DNA of 64,000 nt from Kitasatospora fiedleri (GTDB lineage: Bacteria > Actinomycetota > Actinomycetes > Streptomycetales > Streptomycetaceae): assembly GCF_948472415.1 (NCBI RefSeq), contig NZ_OX419519.1, positions 6,415,001 to 6,479,000 of the forward strand. The letters are read 5' to 3'. The notes under the pieces were generated by a model. That model saw only the letters and a list, made by a program, of their open reading frames with translations. It was not told the DNA's origin and searched no databases. Of the stretch, positions 17,658-25,605 are shown piece by piece; positions within the stretch are counted from its first letter, which is position 1, and every line of letters begins with the position of its first letter. The position numbers and the translations under genes were made by a program.

Positions 17658-18596
17658 TCAGCTCAGGCCGCTGGACTTCAGCCAGTCCTTGGCGACCGCG
17701 GCCGGGTCCTCCTTGTCCACCGCGACGCGCTTCATCAGCGCGGTCAGCCCGGCCGTGTCGAGCTTCGCGGAGACCGCGTTCAGCGCGGCCGTCCCGGTGG
17801 CGTCCAGGCCGCCGGTGTTCACCAGCGGGGTGACGTTCTGCGAGCTGAACACGTTCTTCGGGTCGTCCAGCGACACCAGCTTCAGCTGGACCACCTTCGG
17901 GTCGGTGGTGAACACGTTGCCGACCTGGACGGTGCCGTCCTTCAGCGCGTTGGCGGTGGTGTCGCCGGTCGGCTTCCACTCCTTGAAGGTCAGCCCGTAG
18001 GCGTCCTTGAACTGCTGCTCGCGACGGGACTTGAACTCCGGCGGCCCGCCGACCACCAGGTCCTGCGCCTTGCCCGCCAGGTCGGCTATCGACTTCACGC
18101 CCAGCTTGTCGGCGGTCTCCTGGGTGACGGTCAGCGAGTCCTTGTCCTCGGCCGCCGCCGAGTCCAGGATCGCCAGCCCGGCCGGCAGCTTGGCCTTCAG
18201 CTCGGTGTTCACCTGGTCCTTGCTGGCGGCGGTCGACTTGGCGTCCAGGTAGGCCAGCAGCGCGCCGTTGTACTCCGGCAGCACCGTCAGCGCGCCCGAC
18301 TGCAACTGCCCGTACAGCAGCTCGCGGCTGCCGATGTTGAACTTCTCCTCCACCTTCACGCCCTTGGCCTGCAGGGCCTGCGAGTAGATCGAGGCGAGCA
18401 GCACGTTCTCCGGGAAGTTCGCCGAGCCGACCACCACGGTCTTCCCGGAGCCGCCCGCCTGGCTGGAGGGCCCGCCGGAGGTCGCCGGGGCGGAGGACTT
18501 CGCGGCCAGCGGGTCGCCGCCGCCGGAGGAGGAGCAGGCCGCCGCGCCCGTCAGCAGGAGGACGGCGAGGGCGATTCTGACCGGACGGGTCGTCAT
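17658..18596 (-). CDS. osmoprotectant-type ABC transporter substrate-binding lipoprotein
   Basis: A 312-residue extracytoplasmic lipoprotein with the lipobox LLLTGAAAC (Cys21) and a Ser/Gly-rich tether. It is a glycine betaine/choline/quaternary-amine (OpuAC/QAT) binding protein: GSANFPENVLLASIYSQAL near residue 56 and LLYGQLQSGALTVLPEYNG match the family. It is the last gene of a four-gene operon; its ATG overlaps the permease stop by four bases. Betaine, choline, carnitine or another amine is the likely substrate, and the exact one cannot be read from sequence. Confidence 0.9.
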   Translation of the reverse strand: MTTRPVRIALAVLLLTGAAACSSSGGGDPLAAKSSAPATSGGPSSQAGGSGKTVVVGSANFPENVLLASIYSQALQAKGVKVEEKFNIGSRELLYGQLQSGALTVLPEYNGALLAYLDAKSTAASKDQVNTELKAKLPAGLAILDSAAAEDKDSLTVTQETADKLGVKSIADLAGKAQDLVVGGPPEFKSRREQQFKDAYGLTFKEWKPTGDTTANALKDGTVQVGNVFTTDPKVVQLKLVSLDDPKNVFSSQNVTPLVNTGGLDATGTAALNAVSAKLDTAGLTALMKRVAVDKEDPAAVAKDWLKSSGLS

Positions 18597-19333
18597 GGGG
18601 ATTCCTTCACGAGTGCGGGGGAGCCCGCGGGGTCGTCGGTGTCTACGGGTACGGGTTCTGCGGTGGTGCGGCCGGCGCGCGCGCCGGGTGGCGACGCGAG
18701 CCGGATGAACAGGGCGAACAGCAGTTGGACGGCCACCGCCAGCAGCACCACCAGCAGGGCGCCGCCGACCGTGGTCGGGAAGTCACGGGTGGCCAGCCCG
18801 TCGATCACGTACCGGCCCAGGCCGCCCAGACCGACGTACGCGGCCACCGTGGCGGTCGCGATCACCTGCACCGACGCCGTCCGCACCCCCGCCAGCAGGG
18901 TCGGGGCGGCGGCCGGCACGCACACCCGCAGCAGCGTCTGCGGGTGGGTCAGGCCGATGCCGCGGGCCGCGTCCCGGACGTCCGGGTCGGTGCCGCGCAC
19001 CCCCTCGGCGGCGGCCACCAGCATCGGCGGCGCGGCCAGCGCCGTCAGCGGCAGCAGCACCGCCGCCTCGCCGACGCCCGCCAGCAGCACCGCCAGCGTC
19101 ACCAGGCCCAGGGTCGGCAGGGCGCGCGCGACGCCGGCCAGCGCCGTCACCAGGAACAGGCCGCGCCCCGAGTAGCCGATCAGCAGGCCCAGCGGCAGCG
19201 CGACCAGCGCGGCCAGGCCCAGCGCCTCGGCGGAGAACACCAGGTGCTCCAGCACCCGGTGCAGGATCGAGTCCGGACCCGAGCGGTGCGCCGGGTCGGC
19301 GAAGAAGTCGTGCAGCCAGCCCAGCCAGTTCAC
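18593..19333 (-). CDS. osmoprotectant ABC transporter permease (second)
   Basis: A 246-residue membrane permease with about six hydrophobic segments. It has an EAA-type loop, AARGIGLTHPQTLLRVCVPAAAPTLLAG, that contacts the ATPase. The C-terminal 30 residues are hydrophilic. The start is GTG 19333, overlapping the stop of the first permease (GTGA); a longer upstream frame is only overlap with that gene. It works with the adjacent permease, ATPase and binding protein. Confidence 0.9.
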   Translation of the reverse strand: MNWLGWLHDFFADPAHRSGPDSILHRVLEHLVFSAEALGLAALVALPLGLLIGYSGRGLFLVTALAGVARALPTLGLVTLAVLLAGVGEAAVLLPLTALAAPPMLVAAAEGVRGTDPDVRDAARGIGLTHPQTLLRVCVPAAAPTLLAGVRTASVQVIATATVAAYVGLGGLGRYVIDGLATRDFPTTVGGALLVVLLAVAVQLLFALFIRLASPPGARAGRTTAEPVPVDTDDPAGSPALVKESP

Positions 19334-19992
19334 CGCGCCACCCCCCGCGACCACGGCGCCAGCACCCGGCGGGCCAGCAGCAGCACCAGGTCGGCGGCCA
19401 GCGCCAGCAGCGCCACCAGGGCGATCCCGGCCAGGATCGGCGTCGGGAAGGTCCGCTGGAAGCCGTCCACGAACAGGTAGCCCAGCCCGCCCCGGCCGAC
19501 CAGCGCCCCCACCGCCGCCAGCGAGATCGAGGACACCGCGGCGACCCGCAGCCCCCCGATCAGGTACGGCACCGAGGCCGGCAGCTCGACCGCCGCCAGC
19601 CGCCGCCACGGGCCGTAGCCCATCGCGGTGGCCGCCTGCCGCACCGGCTCCGGCACCGCGCGCAGCCCGTCCACCGCGGTCGGCAGCAGCACCGCCAGCG
19701 CGTAGCAGGTCAGCGGCACCATCACGGTCTGCCGGGTGGCCAGCCCCGTGTACGGGATCAGCACCACGAACACCGCCAGCGAGGGCAGCGCGTACACCAC
19801 GTTGAACACCGCGGCCAGCGGCTGGTACAGCCGGGGGAAGCGCGCGCAGGCCAGGCCCAGCGGCAGCGCCAGCAGCAGCGCGATCAGCACCGGCACCAGC
19901 GCGATCACCGCGTGGTCGGCCGTCAGGTCGCCCAGGTAGCCGAGGTGGTCGCCGAGCCAGCGCCAGCGGATCAGCGGCTCACCGTCCAGCAT
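19330..19992 (-). CDS. osmoprotectant ABC transporter permease (first)
   Basis: A 220-residue inner-membrane permease of the OpuBB/OpuCB type. It has the EAA loop ATAMGYGPWRRLAAVELPAS and about five to six transmembrane segments. Its ATG lies inside the 3' end of the ATPase gene (14-bp overlap), so translation is coupled. It pairs with the downstream permease to form the heterodimeric channel. Confidence 0.9.
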   Translation of the reverse strand: MLDGEPLIRWRWLGDHLGYLGDLTADHAVIALVPVLIALLLALPLGLACARFPRLYQPLAAVFNVVYALPSLAVFVVLIPYTGLATRQTVMVPLTCYALAVLLPTAVDGLRAVPEPVRQAATAMGYGPWRRLAAVELPASVPYLIGGLRVAAVSSISLAAVGALVGRGGLGYLFVDGFQRTFPTPILAGIALVALLALAADLVLLLARRVLAPWSRGVAR

Positions 19993-21106
19993 GCGGCACC
20001 TGCGCAGACTCGGGGGAGCTCCCGGCCGGGGATTCGGCGGTCGGGGCCTGCGCGGCCCCCGGGGCAGGGGCCTCCGCGGCCGGTGCGGCCTGGCTCAGGG
20101 CCAGCGCCTCGACCACGGCGGCGCGGCTCGCGGTGCCGACCGCCCGGCCCTCGGCGTCCACCGCGACGGCCAGGCCGGACGGGGCGAGCAGGGCGGCGTC
20201 CAGCGCGGAGCGCAGCGAGTCCCGGGACGGGGCGAAGACCGGGGCCGGGTGGCGCTCGGCGCCGCGCGCCCAGTGCTCCGGGCGGCCCTCCGGGTCGAGC
20301 GCCAGCGTCCACTCGCCGTAGGCGGGCCGGAGCCCGTCCAGCGGGACGGCGCCGGCCGGGCGCAGGCCCAGCCCGCGCAGGCCGCGGTCGCGGCCCAGGA
20401 AGGCGGCCACGCCGTCGTCCGCCGGAGCGGTCAACAGGGTGTGCGGGTCCGCGAGTTGGGCGATCTCGCCGTGCTCGCGGAGCACCACCACCCGGTCGCC
20501 GAGCCGGACCGCCTCCTCGATGTCGTGCGTCACGAACAGCACGGTCTTGCCCAGTTCGGCCTGGAGGCGCAGCAGTTCCTCCTGGAGCCCGGCACGCACC
20601 AGCGGGTCGACCGCGCTGAACGGCTCGTCCATCAGCAGCACCGGCGGATCGGCCGCCAACGCCCGTGCCACGCCCACCCGTTGCTGCTGGCCGCCGGAGA
20701 GCTGCGCCGGGTAGCGGCGGGCGGTCTCCGGCGACAGGCCGACCAGCTCCAGCAGTTCGGCGGCCCGGGCCCGGGCCCGCTTGCGGTCCCAGCCGAGCAG
20801 CCGGGGCACCGTCGCCACATTGTCGATCACCCGGCGGTGCGGGAACAGCCCGGCCTGCTGGATCACGTACCCGATGCCGCGCCGCAACTGCGCCGCGGGC
20901 AGCCCCGCCACGTCCGTCCCGTCCAGCAGCACCCGCCCGGCGGTGGGCACCACCATCCGGTTGACCATCCGCAGGATGGTCGTCTTGCCGCAGCCGGACG
21001 GGCCGACCAGTACGGTGGTCCGGCCCGCCGGAACCTCCAGGTCCAGGCCGCGGACGGCGACCGTGCCGTCGGGGTGGCGCTTGGCGGCGCCCTCGAATCT
21101 GATCAC
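19979..21106 (-). CDS. osmoprotectant ABC transporter ATPase with C-terminal CBS-like region
   Basis: A 375-residue ATPase with Walker A GPSGCGKTT, Q-loop IQQAG, signature LSGGQQQRVGVARAL, Walker B LLMDEPFSAVD and the switch His in FVTHD. After the core (about 240 residues), residues 280-345 resemble one CBS domain (VFAPSRDSLRSALDAALL); CBS domains in OpuA-type ATPases sense ionic strength. An Ala/Pro-rich tail follows. The start is GTG 21106, preceded by GAGGACC and where homology begins; the open frame reaches 21256. First gene of the operon. Confidence 0.92.
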   Translation of the reverse strand: MIRFEGAAKRHPDGTVAVRGLDLEVPAGRTTVLVGPSGCGKTTILRMVNRMVVPTAGRVLLDGTDVAGLPAAQLRRGIGYVIQQAGLFPHRRVIDNVATVPRLLGWDRKRARARAAELLELVGLSPETARRYPAQLSGGQQQRVGVARALAADPPVLLMDEPFSAVDPLVRAGLQEELLRLQAELGKTVLFVTHDIEEAVRLGDRVVVLREHGEIAQLADPHTLLTAPADDGVAAFLGRDRGLRGLGLRPAGAVPLDGLRPAYGEWTLALDPEGRPEHWARGAERHPAPVFAPSRDSLRSALDAALLAPSGLAVAVDAEGRAVGTASRAAVVEALALSQAAPAAEAPAPGAAQAPTAESPAGSSPESAQVPHAGR

Positions 21107-21236
21107 GGAAGGGTCCTCGGAGGGTCGGCCGGAACGGCTGGCTCGGCCGGAACGGCGCTGTGCCCGGCGCGCACGGCCGGCACAGGTATCGAACAATGGT
21201 CTGAATGCGTCGCCTGTCCGGCTTCCCGCGGTGGCA

Positions 21237-21728
21237 TCACCGCAAACCTTGATCAACCGAACGGGTGGGCAGCCCGGCCGCCGCCCAGGCCACGAACCCG
21301 CCGTCCAGGTCGGTCGCCCGGTACAGCCCCAGCTCCTGGAGCGAGGCCGCCGCCAGCGAGGACGCGTACCCCTCCGAGCAGACCACGATCCAGCGCACCC
21401 CGTGGTCCACCGCCTCCGGGATGCGGTGGCTGCCGGTCGGGTCCAGCCGCCACTCCAGCACGTTCCGCTCGATCACCAGCGCCCCCGGGATCTCCCCCTC
21501 GCGGGCCCGCTGCGCCGCCGGGCGGATGTCCACCAGCCGCGCCCCGTCGGTCACCTCGGCCCAGGCCCGGGCCGGGTCCGGCCGGTCCAGGCCCGCGCGG
21601 GCCGCCGCCACCAGCTGGTCCACCGTCCGCGTCACCGGGCCGCCCGCTGCCGCCGCCGCTCCGTCCGTCACCGCTGCTCCGTCCGTTCCGTCCGCCACTA
21701 TCGCTGCCACTGCCGCTCCGTCCGTCAC
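21237..21728 (-). CDS. rhodanese-domain sulfurtransferase
   Basis: A 163-residue single-domain rhodanese. The catalytic Cys lies in WIVVCSEGYASSLAAASL (active loop C-S-E-G-Y-A-S) and the domain starts at GARLVDIRPAAQRAREGEIPGAL. The start is GTG 21728, overlapping the cysteine dioxygenase stop by four bases. The first 25 residues are a low-complexity Asp-Gly-Ala stretch that may be disordered. Coupling to cysteine dioxygenase suggests handling of sulfane sulfur or sulfite during cysteine breakdown; this is inference from position. Confidence 0.88.
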   Translation of the reverse strand: MTDGAAVAAIVADGTDGAAVTDGAAAAAGGPVTRTVDQLVAAARAGLDRPDPARAWAEVTDGARLVDIRPAAQRAREGEIPGALVIERNVLEWRLDPTGSHRIPEAVDHGVRWIVVCSEGYASSLAAASLQELGLYRATDLDGGFVAWAAAGLPTRSVDQGLR

Positions 21729-22285
21729 CACTGCGCCGCCTCCTCCGTGGAGGTCTTCACCAGGCCGTTGACCCGCAACTGGTAGTGCGACATCTCGTTC
21801 AGCGGCGGCGAGTACGCGTGCAGCGTCACCGCCGGGCCCTGCGCGGTGTTGCGGACGTCGTGCAGGTACTGCGGCCCGAACGCCCGCTCGCTGCCCGACG
21901 GCAGCCGGCGCACGGTCAGCCCGTGCTCCGGCCCGGCCAGCGCCAGTTCCTCCAGCTCGCCCAGCGCCACCGTGAACGCCCCGCGCGAGCCGCCGTGGTC
22001 GTGGAACCCGGTGGACTGCCCCGGCAGCCAGCTGATCAGCCACACCTCGTAGTCCTCCGCCAGCTCCAGCCGCTCGTACCAGCGCTCCTCCGCGGACAGC
22101 CGCACCCGGTGCAGCCAGCGCTCGGGCCGCTCGGCCAGGTCGCGGACGATCCGGCGCAGCGCGTTCGGGGACAGCGGGGGGCGGGCGGGCGTGGCACCGC
22201 CAGCACCGTCGGCGGGGACGGCGGCGGTGGTGGTGGCGGGGACGGCGGGGGCGGTTTCGGGGGTGGCGACGAGGCCGGTGCTCAT
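21725..22285 (-). CDS. cysteine dioxygenase (type I, cupin)
   Basis: A 186-residue cytosolic Fe(II) cupin that oxidises L-cysteine to cysteine sulfinate. The iron ligands sit in STGFHDHGGSRGAF and in the later QYLHDVRN His. The N-terminal 35 residues are an Ala/Thr/Pro-rich extension. GGAGGAAT lies just before ATG 22285. It is the first structural gene of the operon with the rhodanese gene. The 165-bp leader upstream holds a cysteine-containing leader peptide and a CCCGTGCC-CC-GGCACGGG hairpin (22332-22349), which suggests control by cysteine supply. Confidence 0.9.
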   Translation of the reverse strand: MSTGLVATPETAPAVPATTTAAVPADGAGGATPARPPLSPNALRRIVRDLAERPERWLHRVRLSAEERWYERLELAEDYEVWLISWLPGQSTGFHDHGGSRGAFTVALGELEELALAGPEHGLTVRRLPSGSERAFGPQYLHDVRNTAQGPAVTLHAYSPPLNEMSHYQLRVNGLVKTSTEEAAQW

Positions 22286-22450
22286 GGGATTCCTCCGGAG
22301 TGTGCCGGGGCGGCCGTCGACGGCGCCGACACCCGTGCCGGGGCACGGGCGGGGAGACGCGGACAGCGGGGGGAAAGGGGGTGTCTGGCAGCGGGGGCGC
22401 GGAACCCTGGGTCAACTCACAGGGCAGGCGCGGAGGTTACGCGGTGAGCG

Positions 22451-22528
22451 TCAACAGGCACACATGTCGCTCGCCTGGCGTCGCAGATCGACGTGCAGGC
22501 GGCAGACCAGGAAGGTGCCGGAGTTCAT
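22451..22528 (-). CDS. cysteine-containing leader peptide upstream of cysteine dioxygenase
   Basis: A 25-residue ORF beginning MNSGTFLVCRLHVDLRR and ending Cys-Ala-Cys-stop. The RLHVDLRR core matches the short 'putative leader peptide' family found before sulfur-metabolism genes in actinobacteria. No ribosome binding site precedes the ATG. A promoter candidate ends seven bases before it, so the mRNA is probably leaderless. Cysteine-rich leader ORFs of this kind act as cysteine-responsive attenuators in mycobacteria; the same role here is inferred. Confidence 0.7.
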   Translation of the reverse strand: MNSGTFLVCRLHVDLRRQASDMCAC

Positions 22529-22535
22529 GCCGCTG

Positions 22536-22565
22536 ATGCTTCACGACCCGGCGGCAGCGCGTCAA
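22536..22565 (-). promoter_or_regulatory. promoter of the cysteine dioxygenase operon
   Basis: On the minus strand, TTGACG (22565-22560), an 18-bp spacer and AAGCAT (22541-22536). The predicted start of transcription coincides with the leader-peptide ATG at 22528. Confidence 0.45.
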
Positions 22566-22621
22566 GTTCCGCCACGCTCATGATCGCATCCCGGACGTTT
22601 CCGTCCCGGTGGCCGGACAGG

Positions 22622-22659
22622 CCGACGGCCCGCGCTCCGGGGAGAGCACGGGCCGTCGG
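22622..22659 (-). terminator. terminator after the small lipoprotein gene
   Basis: CCGACGGCCCG and its exact reverse complement, with an inner GCTC-CGGGGA-GAGC, located 25 bp past the stop of the lipoprotein gene. Confidence 0.75.
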
Positions 22660-22683
22660 GGCTGTCGGGGGCGCGCCGCGCCC

Positions 22684-22932
22684 TCAGCCGCCGGTGCCGC
22701 CGGTGTCGGTGCCGGTGTCCGTGTCGGGCCGGGCGGCGTCGGATTCGGCCTGGGCGGCGGCGCTGTCCGCGGCGTCCACCTTCTGCTGCATCTGCTGGAC
22801 CTGCTGCGCGTCGTCGGGCCCGGCGCCCCCGGACGGCCCGCCGGAGGTCGGGCCGCAGGCCGACAGCAGGGCGGCCGAGGCCAGCGCCAGCGCCGCCAGG
22901 GCCGCTCGCCCGGCGGCGGGCCGACGGGTCAC
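22684..22932 (-). CDS. small lipoprotein
   Basis: An 82-residue lipoprotein with a signal sequence and lipobox ASAALLSAC, then a Gly/Asp/Gln-rich tail (DDAQQVQQMQQKVDAADSAA) that may form a short helix, ending in DTDTGTDTGG. The start is GTG 22932, overlapping the stop of the upstream secreted protein (GTGA); the longer open frame is overlap only. Function unknown; co-translated with its neighbour. Confidence 0.7.
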   Translation of the reverse strand: MTRRPAAGRAALAALALASAALLSACGPTSGGPSGGAGPDDAQQVQQMQQKVDAADSAAAQAESDAARPDTDTGTDTGGTGG

Positions 22933-23315
22933 TTCTTGGCCGCCGGGGCGTTCTTCGCGCACCAGTCGGCCACCGGGCCGAGGTCCGCCTTGCGGGTCTG
23001 GAGCGTCGGCAGCAGGCCGCGGCGGAAGGTCAGCCGGTCGTTCAGGTACTTCTCGATCTCGGCGTGCCCCGCCTTGTGGGCGTCGTCCACCCGCTGCTGG
23101 AGCCGGGCCACCGACCCCACGACGGTGGCGTCCCCGTTCAGTCGGGTCAGCGCCTTGTCGACCCGCTCCTGGGTCTTCGGCAGCCGCTTGCACACCGCCT
23201 TCGCCCCGTCCGACTTCGGCGCCCCGGTCGCCGCCTGCGCGGGCCCCGCCGCGAGCAGGCCGCCCGCCAGCGCCAGTACCCCGACAGCGGCCGCCGCCGC
23301 CCGGTCGATCCGCAT
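22929..23315 (-). CDS. small secreted protein
   Basis: A 128-residue secreted protein with a signal peptide (residues 1-28, cut after GPAQA-A) and a mature, mainly helical domain. The mature part has two Cys (AVCKRLP and ADWCAKN) positioned for a disulfide across the domain. It starts at ATG 23315 with GGAAGGGG upstream. The family is unknown to me but is of a kind common in Streptomyces. It forms a two-gene unit with the small lipoprotein. Confidence 0.75.
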   Translation of the reverse strand: MRIDRAAAAAVGVLALAGGLLAAGPAQAATGAPKSDGAKAVCKRLPKTQERVDKALTRLNGDATVVGSVARLQQRVDDAHKAGHAEIEKYLNDRLTFRRGLLPTLQTRKADLGPVADWCAKNAPAAKK

Positions 23316-23586
23316 GGTCGTCCCCTTCCGTTCCGGACTCCGACCGGCTGCCCGGCCGGACCCGACCGACGGTAGGGGCCCTTCTTGTGGAAACCCTGTG
23401 GAACAGGGGGACGAGTGAGCGGGTACCGGCCCGGCGGACGTCCGAGCAGAATCCACGCTCCGGCCCGCGGCCACCGGCTGGTCTCCGTTCGTCGACACGG
23501 CTCGCGGTGATCGACGGTGGCCGTCCTCGCCGGAGGCCGACCTCACCCGGCCCGGTCGAGGCCGACGTCGGACCGGCCGTCCGCTG

Positions 23587-23937
23587 TCAGAGGGTGGCGG
23601 CACGCAGCACGATCAGGGCGACGGAGGCCGCGGTGAGGACCACCGCCGGAGACGCGCCCTTGCGGTCGCCGACGCGCAGGTGGAAGGCGACCGCCCCGGC
23701 GAAGTAGAGCGTCAGGCCGATCGCGGCGGCGATTCCGACGGGTCCCCACCGGAGTCCGGCGATCACGCCGGCCGCGCCCGCGATCTGAGCGCCGATCAGG
23801 AGAGCCATCATGCGCTTCGGCACTCCGAGGGTCGACATCTGCTCGGTGATGTGCCGCGTCCGCAGGGACTTGGCCCCGGCCGATACCAGGAGGAGCGCCG
23901 ACATGAACACGGTGACGACGGCGAGCGAGACGAACAT
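23587..23937 (-). CDS. DoxX-family membrane protein
   Basis: A 116-residue protein with four hydrophobic segments and the DoxX-like features SAGAKSLRTRHITEQMSTLGVP and a C-terminal VGDRKGASPAVVL loop. Members occur in redox-related membrane complexes, and no activity can be assigned here. It is transcribed divergently from an HxlR regulator across 95 bp, so it is the likely regulatory target. Confidence 0.85.
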   Translation of the reverse strand: MFVSLAVVTVFMSALLLVSAGAKSLRTRHITEQMSTLGVPKRMMALLIGAQIAGAAGVIAGLRWGPVGIAAAIGLTLYFAGAVAFHLRVGDRKGASPAVVLTAASVALIVLRAATL

Positions 23938-24005
23938 GGCTGAGACCTCAATCGTGCGAGAGGCGAGTAAGGGGCGTGCGCACCTCGACGACGATAGGCG
24001 GCCAC

Positions 24006-24025
24006 CAGGTACCTCCAGGTAACCT
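24006..24025. promoter_or_regulatory. candidate HxlR operator
   Basis: CAGGTACCT (24006-24014) and CAGGTAACCT (24016-24025) are two near-identical dyads one helical turn apart in the divergent doxX-hxlR promoter region, 8 bp before the HxlR start. Confidence 0.5.
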
Positions 24026-24032
24026 TCGGGGC

Positions 24033-24428
24033 ATGAGCCTGCGACCCGGAATCGCCTTCCTCGCCGACTGCCCCGCTCTCCTGGCCATGGAGATCATCGC
24101 CAGCAAGTGGTCCATGGTCACGCTCTTCGCGCTGACCGAAGGCCCGTTGCGCCACGGCGAGTTGGTCGAGCTGAGCGGTGGCATTTCGCGCAAGGTGCTG
24201 ACCCAGACGTTGCGCCGGCTCCAGGCCAACGGGCTCGTCGAGCGGCACGCGTACGCCGAGGCGCCGCCGCGCGTGGAGTACGGCCTGACCGCTCTCGGGC
24301 GAACCCTGGAGGAGCCCATCAGGATGCTCACCGCATGGGCGCGGGAGAACGGCGAGGCGGTCGTCACCTTCCGGGAGGCAGCCGAGGCGGCCAGGGCCAG
24401 TGATCAAGGACTGCGGCTGGAGCGCTAG
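24033..24428 (+). CDS. HxlR-family winged-helix regulator
   Basis: A 131-residue regulator with the HxlR core: SKWSMVTLFALTEGPLRHGEL, ISRKVLTQTLRRLQANGLVER as recognition region and VEYGLTALGRTL as wing. HxlR proteins often sense electrophiles or redox change and control divergent genes. The start is ATG 24033, where homology begins; an earlier in-frame codon at 23976 would read through the operator. The stop overlaps that of the convergent phosphotransferase gene within a shared CTAG. Confidence 0.88.
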   Translation: MSLRPGIAFLADCPALLAMEIIASKWSMVTLFALTEGPLRHGELVELSGGISRKVLTQTLRRLQANGLVERHAYAEAPPRVEYGLTALGRTLEEPIRMLTAWARENGEAVVTFREAAEAARASDQGLRLER

Positions 24429-25522
24429 GCGACAGGCATCTCGGCGGGGGCCTGGGGGCGGAAGGCGGGGTAGCCGGGCAGGGGTTCGACCGGCCAGGTG
24501 TCGGCGGTCTGCCGCAGCAGCCGTTCGAAGGTCCCGGTGAGGGCGGGGAGGCCGTCCAGGCGGGTGGCGGACTGCCAGCGGTGGCGCAGGAGTTGGCGGC
24601 GGGTCGGGACCGGGCGGCGGGTGGGGTGCAGGGGGGCGTCCTCGGCGGTGCGGGGCAGCAGGCGGACGGTGGCGTCGACGGTCCACACGGCGGTGGCGTC
24701 GCGCATGCCGGCCTCCCAGCGGGCGTCGTCCGCCAGCGCCGGGTGGACCGGGACGACCTCGGCCCGGTAGGCGGCCTCGACCCGCCGGGCCAGCTCGGGC
24801 GGCAGGGTGAAGACGCACCAGCAGGAGGAGAACGGCATCCGGCAGTAGGCGGCGGTGAGGAAGACCGACTGGAAGCAGGCGGCCTCGAAGTCGAGCAGCC
24901 GCAGGCCGTCCGGGGTGAGCAGGTTGTTGTCGGGGCAGGTGTCGCCGGGGGTGAACCCCAGGTACTCCGGGCCGCCGACGGCGCCGATCACGGCCAGTTC
25001 CGCCGCCAGCCCCGCGGGGGCGGGGACCCCGGCCGCGGCGAGCACCTCGGGGAAGCGGGCGGCGTTCTCCGCGATCCAGGGCTGTTCCGCCCAGGTCGGC
25101 ACTCCGACGTCGAACTTCCGCCACAGCGCGGCGAGTTCGGGTTCGCGGCCGACGGCCCGGGCGGCCAGCCCGCCCAGCCCGCGGGCCCAGGCGAGCAGGC
25201 CCGCCTCGGCGGCCCGCGGGTCGGTGCCGAGCAGCACGTCGGCGAGGGTGGGCGCGGGGCCGAGGTCGCCCAGCACCAGCAGCGGCACCTCGGGGTCGAC
25301 CGCGAGCAGCGGCGGACCGGCCACCCCGAGGGTGAGCCCGGCTGCCTCGGAGGTGAAGCTGCGCAGCGCGTCCGGGCCGCCGGGGTACGCCTTGACGATG
25401 ACCGAGCCGCCGTCCTCGGTGCGGCAGCGCAGCACGGTGGTCCGGCGGCTGCCGCCCAGGTCGACGGGGTCGGACAGGCCGCTGCCCAGCAGGCGGGCGG
25501 CGGCCGCGAGGATCTGCTCCAT
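24425..25522 (-). CDS. aminoglycoside phosphotransferase-like kinase
   Basis: A 365-residue APH/choline-kinase-fold protein. It has a nucleotide-binding VIVKAYPG lysine near residue 44, a Brenner-type catalytic loop variant TPGDTCPDNNLL and a metal-binding LLDFEAACF. The usual HGDxxxxN is replaced by PGDTCPDN, so the first His is lost while the catalytic Asp and Asn remain. Substrate unknown; resistance activity should not be assumed. Monocistronic, convergent with hxlR. Confidence 0.8.
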   Translation of the reverse strand: MEQILAAAARLLGSGLSDPVDLGGSRRTTVLRCRTEDGGSVIVKAYPGGPDALRSFTSEAAGLTLGVAGPPLLAVDPEVPLLVLGDLGPAPTLADVLLGTDPRAAEAGLLAWARGLGGLAARAVGREPELAALWRKFDVGVPTWAEQPWIAENAARFPEVLAAAGVPAPAGLAAELAVIGAVGGPEYLGFTPGDTCPDNNLLTPDGLRLLDFEAACFQSVFLTAAYCRMPFSSCWCVFTLPPELARRVEAAYRAEVVPVHPALADDARWEAGMRDATAVWTVDATVRLLPRTAEDAPLHPTRRPVPTRRQLLRHRWQSATRLDGLPALTGTFERLLRQTADTWPVEPLPGYPAFRPQAPAEMPVA

Positions 25523-25605
25523 CCGGGCATCCTGCCACCCGCCCCCGGCGGCCGGTCCGGCCGGGTGGTCCGGCGGGTACGGCTCGGCGGCGACAGGGGG
25601 CGGAC

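Noticed and set aside
24425..25522. Antibiotic-resistance phosphotransferase
   Set aside because: The fold is APH-like, but the catalytic loop lacks the first His and there is no resistance context; only the fold is claimed.
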